This document shows, one piece after another, positions 55,472-64,000 of a stretch of DNA of 64,000 nt (position 1 is the first letter of the stretch; each line of letters starts with the position of its first letter). The position numbers were made by a program, and so were the translations under genes. Origin of the DNA: CAYQTE01 sp964420285 (GTDB lineage: Bacteria > Planctomycetota > Phycisphaerae > Tepidisphaerales > Tepidisphaeraceae); the NCBI GenBank assembly GCA_964420285.1, contig CAYQTE010000005.1, forward strand, positions 1 through 64,000. The letters are read 5' to 3'. The notes beneath the pieces were generated by a model. It worked only from the letters and a program-made list of their open reading frames with translations. It ran no database searches and was not told where the DNA came from.

Positions 55472-58069
55472 CTAGGCGAGGGTCACATTCCCCGGCGGGA
55501 TCGTGCCCGATTCAATAATGTAATCGTCGCTTGAGCCATAGATCAGGCTGTCGTTGGTGGCCGCCCCGGCGAATATCTGGTCGGCCGTTCCGTTGACGGC
55601 GTAGAAGATGTTGTTGCCCTGGCCGCCGTACAGTTGGTTCGTGCCGGCGCCGCCGTTGAGAGAATCATCGCCGAGCCCGCCGCGCAGGGTATCATTGCCG
55701 AGGCTGCCAAAGATCGTGTCATTGCCTTTGCCGCCGCAGAGGATGTCAGCGCCCGCGCCGCCCTTGATCGAATCGTCGCCGGGACCGCCGGAGATGGAGT
55801 CATTGCCGGCCCCGCCACCGAGTGTGTCATTGCCTGGGCCGCCCATGATGGTGTCATCGCCGGGTCCGCCCTGGACGCTGACGCCGAGTGTCGCGGGCAT
55901 ACTGGATTCGATGGTGACCATATCGTTGCCGGCGCCGGCTTCGACGTCGATCGAAGTGACCGATGAAAGTGGGATCGACTGCGAGGTGACGCCGTTGAGC
56001 GTGGCCGTCATGTTGCCGCTGCCGTCGGCCTGCAAGGTGATCACATCATTGCCGCTGGTGCCGGTGACGGTCAAAGCCCGGCCGTTGACCACGGCAAAAG
56101 ACGGTGCGCTTTGGGACATGGCGTAGGTGGCCGTGGAACCGGGCGTGGCCGTGCCGGTGTAAGTGATGGGTGTTCCAATGGTCCCGTCGGCGGCGAAATT
56201 CTGATAGTCGAAGGTGTACGATCCGGAAGCGGTGCCGAACAGTTGCACCTGATAGTTCCCGCCGGCCGGGCTGGGCACGACGACATCCTCGGTTGGGTCG
56301 GTCACGCCGGAGACGGTGTTTTCGTCGAGATCGTCGCTCTCGACATCGTAACGAGCGCCGGGGATCTGGTTGACGAAACTACCATCGGCGAGAAAGCCGG
56401 TCTGCAGGCCGTTGGGTGCGGTGATCAGAATGTTGACAGGGCAATGAACGGTGTAGGCGGCGGCCCCCTGCGCGCCGGAGATCTGTTGTGCGGGCGTGGC
56501 CTTGAGCGTGAGGGTTTGCAGGCCGCCGGTGGAGGTGATCTTGGCCATGCTGTGCAGTTCTGCCGCGGGATAGACGGCGAAGAATCCGCCGTAGTTGATG
56601 CCGGTGGCCAGTGCCGACAGGGGCGCCTGCTGGCCGTAGTGTCCCGCGGCACCGGCGGTGATTCCGACAAGGCCGGCGGTGCCGGCATTGGCAAAATAGT
56701 CTCCCGCCGGATCAGCGACGATGTAATAGTCGCCGTCGGGGTCGTCGGGGTAGAGCTGCTGCATGGCGGCCTCGATGGTCGGGTTCTGACCGACGCCCAG
56801 GAGCAGAATCACGTGGCCGCCGCCGGTCTTTGGATACGCCTTGACGCTCAGGAGAGTGCTCAGGAGAACGGGGCGTCCGGCGGAGAGGTTGGAGTCGACA
56901 TTGGTCCAGGTGTCGCTGCTGGTGACGGTGGATCGGACGGTGGCGCCGTAGGCGGTGCTGAAGTCGGAGCTGAGCATCCAGTCGTGGGCGGCCCACATGT
57001 CGAAGTTGTTGTCGTCGTTCATGACGGATTCGATCTGGTGATTGGCGGTGAAGCTGGCATCGTAGATGGCCTGCACGCCGGGATCGGTTCCAAGAACCTG
57101 AAGCGCCATGTCGAGTGAACTGGGGCCGCAGGCCGCGCCGCCGGCAACGCCGCTGCTGCTGGCGCCGACGCCATCGTCGAACTGGTCGTGGTAGTTGATG
57201 TTCTGCGGAGATGCGGTGGCGGCGCCGGAGAAATCGTAGAGACACAGGAGGTCGGGAATGGCGCCAGAGAGGCACATCGTGCCGTTGGCCGCGTCGGATT
57301 GGAACTGGTTCAGGACGGCCTGATCGTAGCTGGTTGGGTCCGGGTAGGGCGCGATGAGCCCGATGAGTTGAGCAAGGCTCGGGGCGTCCGAATCGTCGGA
57401 TGGCAGTCCCTCGGCCACGCAATTGTCGTCGATCTTGATCGTGAGGAAGTTGGGCTGGCCTGTTTGATCGGTTCCCCAATAGAACGCGTACGTCAGCAGC
57501 GCCGAGTCGCCGTACGTTGTCGAATTATCCGACATCGCGGATTCACCCTGAAGGGTAATCGTCTTTCCATCCAGTCCGCCGCCGGTGATGTCGTAGTCCA
57601 TCGTGGCGGCGCTCGGCGATTCGGCGCCGCCGGAGGCATCGCTGAGAGCCTGGTCGAGTGTTGTGCCGGGACTTTCGGCCACGATCTGGATGGTGATGTC
57701 GAAGTTAGCGGCGGATTGGTAGTAGTTGTCGGCCGACCAATACTGGGTGGGAAGATGGAACGACACGACGCCGTAGCCGCTGGATTCGTAGTCGGCGGTG
57801 CCGACGATCTGGTAGGGGATCGACGATATGGTTGGATTCAGGTAATCGAGTTCTCGCACGTTGGCGGTGGCAGCCTCGCCATAGGCGGCGGGGCTGGTCG
57901 AGTAGTTGGCGGCCTGAAAAGGCAGATACAGGTAGGGATTCGACGAGCTGAGAAGCACTCGCGGTTCAAGCGGGTCCAGGCCGTAGCGCGGCGGGCGATG
58001 GGGGCGGCTCTTTGCGCTGCGGATTGCAGAAGAGGGACGCGCCACCGATTTGCTGGATTTGAGGTTCAT
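55472..58069 (-). CDS. Large surface protein with C39-like peptidase domain and RTX repeats
   Basis: This 865-residue protein has an N-terminal basic stretch and LDPLEPRVLLSS (about 31-42), the planctomycete surface motif, in place of a signal peptide. A beta-rich domain comes next. A peptidase C39-like domain follows, with Cys314 (GGAACGPSSLDMALQVLG), His419 (GGGHVILLLGV) and Asp453 (YYIVADPAGD), all in papain-like order. The C-terminal about 110 residues carry RTX nonapeptides and are nearly identical in amino acids to the end of the 40789 gene. It is likely an exported calcium-dependent cysteine peptidase or self-processing adhesin. Confidence 0.75.
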   Translation of the reverse strand: MNLKSSKSVARPSSAIRSAKSRPHRPPRYGLDPLEPRVLLSSSNPYLYLPFQAANYSTSPAAYGEAATANVRELDYLNPTISSIPYQIVGTADYESSGYGVVSFHLPTQYWSADNYYQSAANFDITIQIVAESPGTTLDQALSDASGGAESPSAATMDYDITGGGLDGKTITLQGESAMSDNSTTYGDSALLTYAFYWGTDQTGQPNFLTIKIDDNCVAEGLPSDDSDAPSLAQLIGLIAPYPDPTSYDQAVLNQFQSDAANGTMCLSGAIPDLLCLYDFSGAATASPQNINYHDQFDDGVGASSSGVAGGAACGPSSLDMALQVLGTDPGVQAIYDASFTANHQIESVMNDDNNFDMWAAHDWMLSSDFSTAYGATVRSTVTSSDTWTNVDSNLSAGRPVLLSTLLSVKAYPKTGGGHVILLLGVGQNPTIEAAMQQLYPDDPDGDYYIVADPAGDYFANAGTAGLVGITAGAAGHYGQQAPLSALATGINYGGFFAVYPAAELHSMAKITSTGGLQTLTLKATPAQQISGAQGAAAYTVHCPVNILITAPNGLQTGFLADGSFVNQIPGARYDVESDDLDENTVSGVTDPTEDVVVPSPAGGNYQVQLFGTASGSYTFDYQNFAADGTIGTPITYTGTATPGSTATYAMSQSAPSFAVVNGRALTVTGTSGNDVITLQADGSGNMTATLNGVTSQSIPLSSVTSIDVEAGAGNDMVTIESSMPATLGVSVQGGPGDDTIMGGPGNDTLGGGAGNDSISGGPGDDSIKGGAGADILCGGKGNDTIFGSLGNDTLRGGLGDDSLNGGAGTNQLYGGQGNNIFYAVNGTADQIFAGAATNDSLIYGSSDDYIIESGTIPPGNVTLA

Positions 58070-58340
58070 GTTTCACCTGCCTCCGGGGTTTGAACGCCGA
58101 CTCGACATCGCTGCCGGGGCGTCCGCCGGGTCGAGGTAAGTCCGTCACCGGCCGGACCTGTCCGCGCCAGCCGGTGAATCGAGTGTGCGGACCGCGAGCA
58201 GCGATTTGAGATGCTCGATTCAGTATGCCGGATCGCGGGGGAAATGCAATATCGCGGACCCCTGTCGAAGGGGTCGATCAAAGGCAATCCGCGCCGGGGC
58301 GTTGACGATGGCGCGGGTGACGGATAGGTTGCGGCCGCTT

Positions 58341-59444
58341 ATGCTCAAAGAGACACCGCTTCATGCGTTTCATGTGGCCGCCGGGGCGCGGATGGTTGAT
58401 TTCGCCGGGTGGGAGATGCCGATCGTCTATCGGTCGATCATCGACGAACACCTCCAGACGCGCAAGAGCGGGTCGTGGTTTGATGTGTCGCACATGGGAC
58501 GGCTGGAATTCACAGGGCCGGGGGCGACGTCGTTTTTGGACCGACTTGTCACGCGAAATATTCAAACGCAGGCGGTCGGCCAGTGCCGATACAGTCTGGT
58601 ATGCGACGAATCGGGCGGCGTGCTCGACGACATCATCGTCAGCCGGGACACCGATCGCTGGATCGTGGTCTGCAATGCGTCCAACCGGGAGAAGCTGTTG
58701 GGGCATTTTGCGCGGGTCCGGGCGTCGGGCGGTTTCGATGCGGCCATCGACGACCGAACCGAATCGACGGCGATGGTGGCGATCCAGGGTCCGGCCGTTA
58801 TTGCGAAATTATCTCCGCTTCTGGGCGTTGATATAGGTGCGATGAAGCGATATTCGTTTGTGAAACACCGCATGTTCCTGATCGAGTTCACGATCTTTCG
58901 CAGCGGATACACCGGCGAGGACGGGATCGAGGTGGTTCTGCCGGCCGGCGCGGCAACGCTGGCCATGACGATGCTGGCCGGGAAGGCGGACGATGCGGAT
59001 TCGACGATCCGGCCGGCCGGGCTGGGGGCGCGAGACACATTGCGGCTGGAGGCGGGGATGCCGCTGTATGGGCATGAGCTGAGCGAGGCCCTTGATCCGC
59101 TGTCGGCAGGGCTGGAATGGGCGGTGGATTTGAACAAGGATTTCATCGGTTGTGCGGCGCTGCGGACGATCGCCCAGACCGGATCAGCGCGGAAACTGGT
59201 GGGATTGGAAGTGGAAGGCAAGCGAATTGCCAGGCAGGGAACGATTGTGAAGCACGGGGCGGAGGCGGTTGGCGTGGTCACCAGCGGGACGCTGGGGCCG
59301 ACCGTCGGTAAGAGCATCGCGATGGCGTATGTCGATCGCGAATGGACCAAACCAGACTCCCAACTATCCGTCGATCTGAAAGGGACTGGCAATCCCGCCC
59401 GCGTGGCGCCGCTCCCGTTTTATCGACGCCAATCAAGGCTCTAA
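58341..59444 (+). CDS. gcvT: Glycine cleavage system T protein (aminomethyltransferase)
   Basis: This 367-residue protein has GcvT blocks LKETPLHAFHVAAGARMVDF, GWEMPIVYRSIIDEH, FDVSHMGRLEFTGP and IFRSGYTGEDGIEVVLP. GARDTLRLEAGMPLYGHELS and TSGTLGPTVGKSIAMAYV follow. It transfers the methylene group of glycine to tetrahydrofolate. The ATG at 58341 is preferred because homologues start with this MLKxTPL segment; an ATG at 58308 is in frame. No SD is seen. It heads the gcv operon, 3 bases from gcvH. Confidence 0.93.
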   Translation: MLKETPLHAFHVAAGARMVDFAGWEMPIVYRSIIDEHLQTRKSGSWFDVSHMGRLEFTGPGATSFLDRLVTRNIQTQAVGQCRYSLVCDESGGVLDDIIVSRDTDRWIVVCNASNREKLLGHFARVRASGGFDAAIDDRTESTAMVAIQGPAVIAKLSPLLGVDIGAMKRYSFVKHRMFLIEFTIFRSGYTGEDGIEVVLPAGAATLAMTMLAGKADDADSTIRPAGLGARDTLRLEAGMPLYGHELSEALDPLSAGLEWAVDLNKDFIGCAALRTIAQTGSARKLVGLEVEGKRIARQGTIVKHGAEAVGVVTSGTLGPTVGKSIAMAYVDREWTKPDSQLSVDLKGTGNPARVAPLPFYRRQSRL

Positions 59445-59447
59445 TCT

Positions 59448-59828
59448 ATGGAACTACCCACCGATCGCCGGTATCTGATCACTCACGAATGGCACAAGTC
59501 CGAGGGCGATACGATCGTCATCGGCATCACGCAGTTTGCGGCGGATGAATTGACGGATATCACGTTCGTCGATCTGCCCAAGATCGGCACAATCCTCAAG
59601 GCGGGCGGGCGGTTCGGCGAAATCGAATCGGTCAAGGCGACCAGCGATCTCTACAGCGGTGTGGCGGGGACGGTGACGGCCGTCAATGACAAACTGGCGA
59701 CCGAGCCGGGCCTGGTCAATCGCGATCCGTTTGGCCAGGGGTGGATGATCAAGCTCAAAGCGGTTAATGTGGCCGAGTTGAACTCGCTGCTGTCGGCGGG
59801 CGATTACAGCAAGAAGACCGGGCATTAA
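59448..59828 (+). CDS. gcvH: Glycine cleavage system H protein
   Basis: This 126-residue lipoyl carrier opens with YLITHEWHKSEGDTIVIGIT. The lipoylation Lys lies in the segment ESVKATSDLYSGVAGTVTAV. LVNRDPFGQGWMIKLKA closes the fold. It shuttles the aminomethyl group between the P, T and L proteins. It sits 3 bases after gcvT and 14 before gcvPA. Confidence 0.95.
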   Translation: MELPTDRRYLITHEWHKSEGDTIVIGITQFAADELTDITFVDLPKIGTILKAGGRFGEIESVKATSDLYSGVAGTVTAVNDKLATEPGLVNRDPFGQGWMIKLKAVNVAELNSLLSAGDYSKKTGH

Positions 59829-59842
59829 ACTCTGCCAGGACA

Positions 59843-61177
59843 ATGGATTACGTTCAAATTACGCCTCGCGATCGGGAGCAAATGCTGGCGGCCGTCGGGG
59901 CGGGCGGCATCGAGGATCTGCTGCGGCAGGTTCCGGCGAATATCCGCCTGAAGGGCTCGCTATCGATCCCGGCGGCGATGGATGAGCTGTCGCTGCGGCG
60001 GCATCTGACCGATCTGGCCGGGCAGAACCATCCGGTCGATCAGAAGGTCTGCTTTCTGGGGGCCGGGGCGTACGATCATTTCATACCGGCCGTGGTCGAT
60101 TTCCTGGCGATGAAGGGTGAATTCCTGACGGCCTACACGCCGTATCAGGCGGAGGCGTCGCAGGGATCGCTGCAGGCGTTTTTCGAGTTTCAGACGATGG
60201 TGTGCCAGATCAGCGGCATGGATGTGGCCAACGCATCGCTTTATGAAGGGGCCACCGCGATGGCCGAGGCGGCGCTGCTGGCGTTGCATTCAACGGGCAA
60301 GCGGCAGGTTCTGGTGAGCGGCGGCGTGCATCCGCATTATCGGCGGGTGCTCAAGACATACCTGTCCGATCTGCCGGTGACGTACCGCGAGATCCCCCTG
60401 GCCGACGGTGTGACCGATCTGGCGGCCCTGGAAAAGACGATCACGCCGGACACGGCGGCGGTGATCGTACAATCGCCCAATTTCCTCGGGCATATCGAGG
60501 TTGTAGCGGCGGCGGCGAAACTGGCGCACAGCGCTGGGGCCCTGTGCGTGCAGGCGTATAACCCGCTGAGCGTGGGATTGCTGAAACGGCCGGGCGATCT
60601 GGATGTGGACGTGGCGGTGGCCGATGGGCAGCCGCTGGGGATTCCGCTGCAATTCGGCGGGCCGTATCTGGGGTTGTTCTCGGCTCGGAATTCGTTCATG
60701 CGGAAGATGCCGGGTCGGCTGGTGGGGCAGACGGTGGATCAGGAGGGCCGGCGGGCGTTCTGCCTGACGTTACAGACCCGCGAGCAACACATCCGCCGTG
60801 AGAAGGCGACGAGCAATGTCTGCACCAATCAGGGGTTGCTGGCGCTGCGGGCCAGTGTCTATATGGCGACGATGGGGCCGGCCGGTTTGCGGCAGGCGGC
60901 GACGCTGTGCCACGACAAGGCCGCGTATCTGGCCGATCGGCTGGCCGCGGCGGGAGTGCAGCGGCGATATCCGAACCGGGCGTTCTTCAATGAGATACTG
61001 GTGCGACTGGCCCGGCCGGTGTCGCAGATCGTGCAGCGGGCCAGTGCGGCGGGGATTCTGGCGGGGTACGAAATCGGGCGGGAATACCAGGAATTGTCCG
61101 ACTGCCTGCTGGTGGCGGTGACGGAAAAGCGTACGCGTGGGGAGATGGACCGACTGGTGGAGGTCTTGGCATCGTGA
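59843..61177 (+). CDS. gcvPA: Glycine dehydrogenase subunit 1 (P protein, N-terminal half)
   Basis: This 444-residue protein is the split-type P protein N half: LSLRRHLTDLAGQN, FLGAGAYDHFIPAVVDFLA and TAYTPYQAEASQGSLQAFFE. DVANASLYEGATAMAEA and the late EKATSNVCTNQGLLALRA follow. It lacks the PLP lysine, which is in the partner subunit. Its stop overlaps the start of gcvPB (GTGA), ensuring equal synthesis of the two halves. Confidence 0.95.
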   Translation: MDYVQITPRDREQMLAAVGAGGIEDLLRQVPANIRLKGSLSIPAAMDELSLRRHLTDLAGQNHPVDQKVCFLGAGAYDHFIPAVVDFLAMKGEFLTAYTPYQAEASQGSLQAFFEFQTMVCQISGMDVANASLYEGATAMAEAALLALHSTGKRQVLVSGGVHPHYRRVLKTYLSDLPVTYREIPLADGVTDLAALEKTITPDTAAVIVQSPNFLGHIEVVAAAAKLAHSAGALCVQAYNPLSVGLLKRPGDLDVDVAVADGQPLGIPLQFGGPYLGLFSARNSFMRKMPGRLVGQTVDQEGRRAFCLTLQTREQHIRREKATSNVCTNQGLLALRASVYMATMGPAGLRQAATLCHDKAAYLADRLAAAGVQRRYPNRAFFNEILVRLARPVSQIVQRASAAGILAGYEIGREYQELSDCLLVAVTEKRTRGEMDRLVEVLAS

Positions 61178-62655
61178 GCGCGACGACGGGCGAAAAGCTG
61201 CTGTTCGAGATCTCGACGCCCGGCGCGCGGGGCGTGGATTTGCCGCAATCAGATGTGCCATCGTCGCCACTGGAGGCGGAATTGGTCGCTGGTGCCCCGC
61301 CGGCGCTGCCGGAGATCGGGCAGCTTGAGGTGGTGCGGCATTATACGCATCTGTCGCATCGGACGTTCTCGGTGGATGCCAATCCTTATCCGCTGGGTTC
61401 GTGTACGATGAAGTACAATCCCAAGGTGAACGAATGGGCGGCGGGTTTGGCGGGGTTCGCCAATCTCCATCCCTTGCAGGATGAAGCCGATTGCCAGGGC
61501 GCCTTGGCGCTGATGTATCACCTGCGGGTCATGCTGCAGGAGATCGCCGGCCTGGATGAAGTCTCGCTCCAGCCGTGCGCGGGGGCGCATGGCGAGTGGT
61601 CGGCCCTGAAAGTGATCGGGGCGTATTACCGCGACCACGGCCAGAACCAGCGCACGACGGTGCTGGCCCCGGATACCGCCCACGGCACCAACCCCGCCAG
61701 TTGCGCCATGTGCGGGGCCAATGTCGTCACCATCAAATCCCGGCCGGATGGGCTCACCGATCTGCTCGATCTGCGCGCCCATCTGGACGATCGCGTGGCG
61801 GCGCTGATGGTGACCAATCCCAACACGGTGGGGAAATTCGACGGCCACGTGGTGGACATGGCCGGGTTGGTTCACGACGCCGGGGCGATGCTCTATCTCG
61901 ACGGCGCGAACATGAACGCGATATTGGGGATCACCCGGCCGGGCGATTTTGGCGTGGATGTGATGCATTACAACACGCACAAGACGTTCAGCACGCCGCA
62001 CGGGTGTGGCGGGCCCGGCGCCGGGCCGATCGCGGTGCGGAAGGAACTGGCGGCGTATCTGCCGGTGCCGCAGGTGATCCGCAGGGGCGAGGGCTACGCG
62101 TGGGATCTGGATCGGCCCAAATCCATCGGCAAAGTCCGCAGTTTCTGGGGCCAGTTCAACGTGCTGGTGCGGGCGTACACGTACATTCGCGCCTGCGGGC
62201 CCGATGGGCTGCGCAACGTCAGCGAAACAGCCATCCTCTGCGCCAACTATCTGGCCCAGCGCGTGAAGGATGCCTATCCGCTTCCGTACGGCCCGCCGGC
62301 GGGTGAAGCGATGGTGAACAATCCGTGCGCCCACGAGTTTATCGCGGTTCCGCGGGCGATTATTGATCGCGGGGTGACGATCATGGACATCGCCAAGAGC
62401 CTGATCGACCGGGGCATTCATCCGCCGACGGTGCATTGGCCGGTGCATGATTGCCTCATGATCGAGCCGACGGAGACCGAGGACAAGAGGTCGCTGGACG
62501 CGCTGGCCGGGGCGCTTTTAGAGATAAGCCAGCAGAGCGAGAAGGATATTTCGCTGCTGAAGTCGGCGCCGGTGAGCCAGCCGGTGGGGAGGCTGGACGA
62601 GGTGGGCGCGGCCCGCAAGCCGGTGCTAACATGGCTGGCCGGCGCGCCGGAGTGA
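61174..62655 (+). CDS. gcvPB: Glycine dehydrogenase subunit 2 (P protein, C-terminal half)
   Basis: This 493-residue protein holds the PLP-binding Lys in MHYNTHKTFSTPHGCGGPG. It also has NPYPLGSCTMKYNPKVNEW and DTAHGTNPASCAMCGANVV. With gcvPA it decarboxylates glycine and passes the aminomethyl group to the H protein. The GTG start overlaps the gcvPA stop. No lipoamide dehydrogenase gene is in this window. No glycine riboswitch was found upstream of the operon. Confidence 0.95.
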   Translation: MSATTGEKLLFEISTPGARGVDLPQSDVPSSPLEAELVAGAPPALPEIGQLEVVRHYTHLSHRTFSVDANPYPLGSCTMKYNPKVNEWAAGLAGFANLHPLQDEADCQGALALMYHLRVMLQEIAGLDEVSLQPCAGAHGEWSALKVIGAYYRDHGQNQRTTVLAPDTAHGTNPASCAMCGANVVTIKSRPDGLTDLLDLRAHLDDRVAALMVTNPNTVGKFDGHVVDMAGLVHDAGAMLYLDGANMNAILGITRPGDFGVDVMHYNTHKTFSTPHGCGGPGAGPIAVRKELAAYLPVPQVIRRGEGYAWDLDRPKSIGKVRSFWGQFNVLVRAYTYIRACGPDGLRNVSETAILCANYLAQRVKDAYPLPYGPPAGEAMVNNPCAHEFIAVPRAIIDRGVTIMDIAKSLIDRGIHPPTVHWPVHDCLMIEPTETEDKRSLDALAGALLEISQQSEKDISLLKSAPVSQPVGRLDEVGAARKPVLTWLAGAPE

Positions 62656-63392
62656 CACGGCCGGTTGGGATTTCCCGATTCCCATCAATTTGATGATCGC
62701 CCGGCGAGCCGCGCCGGGAGTGCCCGATTTTCCGGGCAAGTGTAAATCCATGCGGGACTACCTCCTATTCCCCTCCCCCTACGTACAAGGGAGGGAGGAA
62801 GAGGCGGTCGGTGCGGAAACTCGGGCACGCGCGCGGCGGGGCGTTTTTCGGCAACAAGTTGTTATTTTCGGCCCGTTTTGGGTGGCATCCGGGGCGGACC
62901 TACCAAAATGGCAGGTATCCCGTCATGACGGTAGGGGCCTGTGCGTAAGATGTTATTTTGTAAGAGTTTAACCGATGCACCCAGGGGGGCCAACCAACCA
63001 TCTTAGCCGGTTCCCGGAACAGCCGTCGGCGGCGCGGGCGGTCCGCCGGAGATTCTGTAAAGTCTTTAATTGCAACAGGTTATAAAAAGCGAAATTTTAG
63101 AAAATGGTTTTGGCCCGGTCTTTGCTCTCTTCCTATTCCGTCAGCATCTCCTCAAATGCTCGAGGCAAAGTGCTTCTTGCGTCCGGGAAAGACCTTGGCG
63201 CGTCGCACAACGCCTTGAACGGGATGCTGCCAACGAATGTAGTGGTGGATATGATAACTCCGCCACGATGAGATCATTTGGGTTCGATTGGTTCGAATCC
63301 CTCATCCATCGTTGTTTGTTATGTAGTCCTCGGGCAAATCGGTCTACTACACAAAAAGGGTAGCCATTGGGTCCAGGAAAGGAACGGGAGTT
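62656..63392. other. Long intergenic region before the partial surface-protein gene
   Basis: About 740 bases contain no credible gene. Seen here are one REP-type palindrome (62769-62798), a perfect 12-base palindrome CCGTCATGACGG (62920-62931) and two copies of TGTTATTTT about 90 bases apart in an AT-richer stretch. The SD GGGAG sits just before the ATG at 63393. A long 5' leader or regulated promoter of the surface gene is possible but not shown. Confidence 0.5.
62769..62798. repeat. REP-type palindrome after the gcv operon
   Basis: TTCCCCTCCCCCTACGTACA and AGGGAGGGAGG form an imperfect hairpin around ACGT. It resembles one arm of the element inside the ligase gene at 32291-32410. It could also serve as a terminator for the gcv operon, although no T run follows. 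Confidence 0.5.
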
Positions 63393-64000
63393 ATGAAAGG
63401 CAGAATCAACAAGTCAACCGTGGTCGCCCTCAGTGCGGCCGTTGCGGCCGTCGGCGTGGCGTCCCATGCCCAGGCACAATCGGCTCCGGACGGAACCGTC
63501 ACCTACATCATGTCGATCAACGACGACGGCTTCGGCAACGTGACGCCGGGCAGCTTCGCCATCTACGCCATCGACGGCTCGGTCAACGGCTACACCGTCA
63601 CGCCCAACATCCTGGCCGCCACCGGCGCCGTGGACGGCGGCATCGATAATTACGACCTCAACGTGACCGGCGGCGTCGTCCCCGGAACATTGAACGACGT
63701 TCTTGTCAACGGCTCCGCATCCGCCTCAAATCCCGTCGCGAGTTCGGTCTCGTCGAGCAACTACTACGAGTTGTGGAATCCCACACGCCATTCCAATACG
63801 TCATTCGTCGAGGCCGGGTTCACCTATGGCACTTTGAACAATGATGACAGCAGTACGATCGTCGGGGCTGGCCAGGACACGGTGGGCACGCCGCCCTCGT
63901 TGGCCCATGTGAACGCCAAGACCAACGCGACGCTGATCATCTTTGGCCTGGGCCAGAGCGCCGGCGATATGCAGACCTTTGCCCAATCAACGTCAGGCAA
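63393..64000 (+). CDS. Secreted protein sharing a domain with the Ig/RTX surface protein (partial)
   Basis: The reading frame is open to the window edge, giving 202 residues. A classical Sec signal peptide is present (TVVALSAAVAAVGVASHAQA, cleavage after AQA). The mature part matches the N-terminal domain of the 40789 gene: TVTYIMSINDDGFG, FAIYAIDGSVNGYTVTPN, VEAGFTYGTLNNDDSSTIVG, GTPPSL and LIIFGLGQSAGDMQTFA. The family is not recognised. A PEP-CTERM tail would be a reasonable expectation beyond the edge. The ATG follows GGGAG at good spacing. Confidence 0.75.
   Translation, partial: MKGRINKSTVVALSAAVAAVGVASHAQAQSAPDGTVTYIMSINDDGFGNVTPGSFAIYAIDGSVNGYTVTPNILAATGAVDGGIDNYDLNVTGGVVPGTLNDVLVNGSASASNPVASSVSSSNYYELWNPTRHSNTSFVEAGFTYGTLNNDDSSTIVGAGQDTVGTPPSLAHVNAKTNATLIIFGLGQSAGDMQTFAQSTSG

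Noticed and set aside
58070..58340. A glycine riboswitch in front of gcvT
   Set aside because: The conserved paired-aptamer text was not found, and the interval is only about 270 bases including the divergent gene's promoter.

Overview
The window is GC-rich, gene-dense bacterial DNA. It most likely comes from a member of the Planctomycetota, probably near the Phycisphaerae and probably from a metagenome assembly. Four things point there: two secreted proteins with the N-terminal LExRVxLS-type motif common in planctomycete surface proteins (40.8 kb and 58.0 kb), a PEP-CTERM protein (40.1 kb), many large lipoproteins and single-span proteins of unknown function, and a 100-N scaffold gap flanked by an exact 55-bp repeat, the kind of artefact a de Bruijn assembler leaves. 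The taxonomic call is inference; there is no rRNA gene here.

Left third (0-29 kb), mostly housekeeping and unknowns. It holds a histone-H1-like protein, a FabZ-like dehydratase, a siroheme sulfite/nitrite reductase with an extra C-terminal helical domain and a co-transcribed unknown protein, a mutarotase-fold protein, a large DUF4091-type lipoprotein, tRNA-Pro(GGG) and several membrane proteins. A small redox module follows (rhodanese, AhpD-like protein, divergent ArsR regulator with a clear operator), then a two-gene ATPase/TOPRIM-like pair that looks like an anti-phage system. After these come DNA polymerase III delta coupled to an N-carbamoylputrescine amidase-like gene, tandem zinc-ribbon membrane paralogues, an orphan antitoxin-like regulator, a GT2 glycosyltransferase, a phosphoesterase, a SRAP peptidase and an atypical SDR. 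A decayed clan-AA aspartic protease gene sits beside a RHH/RelE toxin-antitoxin pair.

Middle (29.6-38.6 kb). A tightly coupled run encodes a chorismatase-like enzyme, a flavin halogenase-like monooxygenase, an acyl/aryl-AMP ligase, a LolA-like lipoprotein, an MMPL exporter, a polysaccharide deacetylase and a ketoreductase. This is the loading, tailoring and export half of an aryl-polyene/xanthomonadin-type pathway, but no ketosynthase or acyl carrier protein is present. The ligase gene carries an in-frame palindromic repeat and is interrupted only by the artefactual gap.

Right third (38.6-64 kb). It holds a YfcE-like phosphoesterase, a PEP-CTERM propeller protein, a large Ig/RTX-type surface protein, aldose 1-epimerase, a zinc-ribbon/GYF-like membrane protein, a Phd/PIN toxin-antitoxin set and an ECF sigma / single-span protein / MoxR operon. 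RNase P RNA with a terminator follows, then LexA with a PUR-like nucleic-acid-binding protein, a methyltransferase, an HD-GYP protein with a dead receiver, an M48-like protein with a broken zinc motif, and a second RTX surface protein with a C39-like peptidase domain. The glycine cleavage operon gcvT-H-PA-PB comes next. The window ends inside a gene whose N-terminal domain is a paralogue of the domain in the 40.8-kb surface protein. Short palindromic and tandem repeats are scattered throughout, several touching coding sequence.
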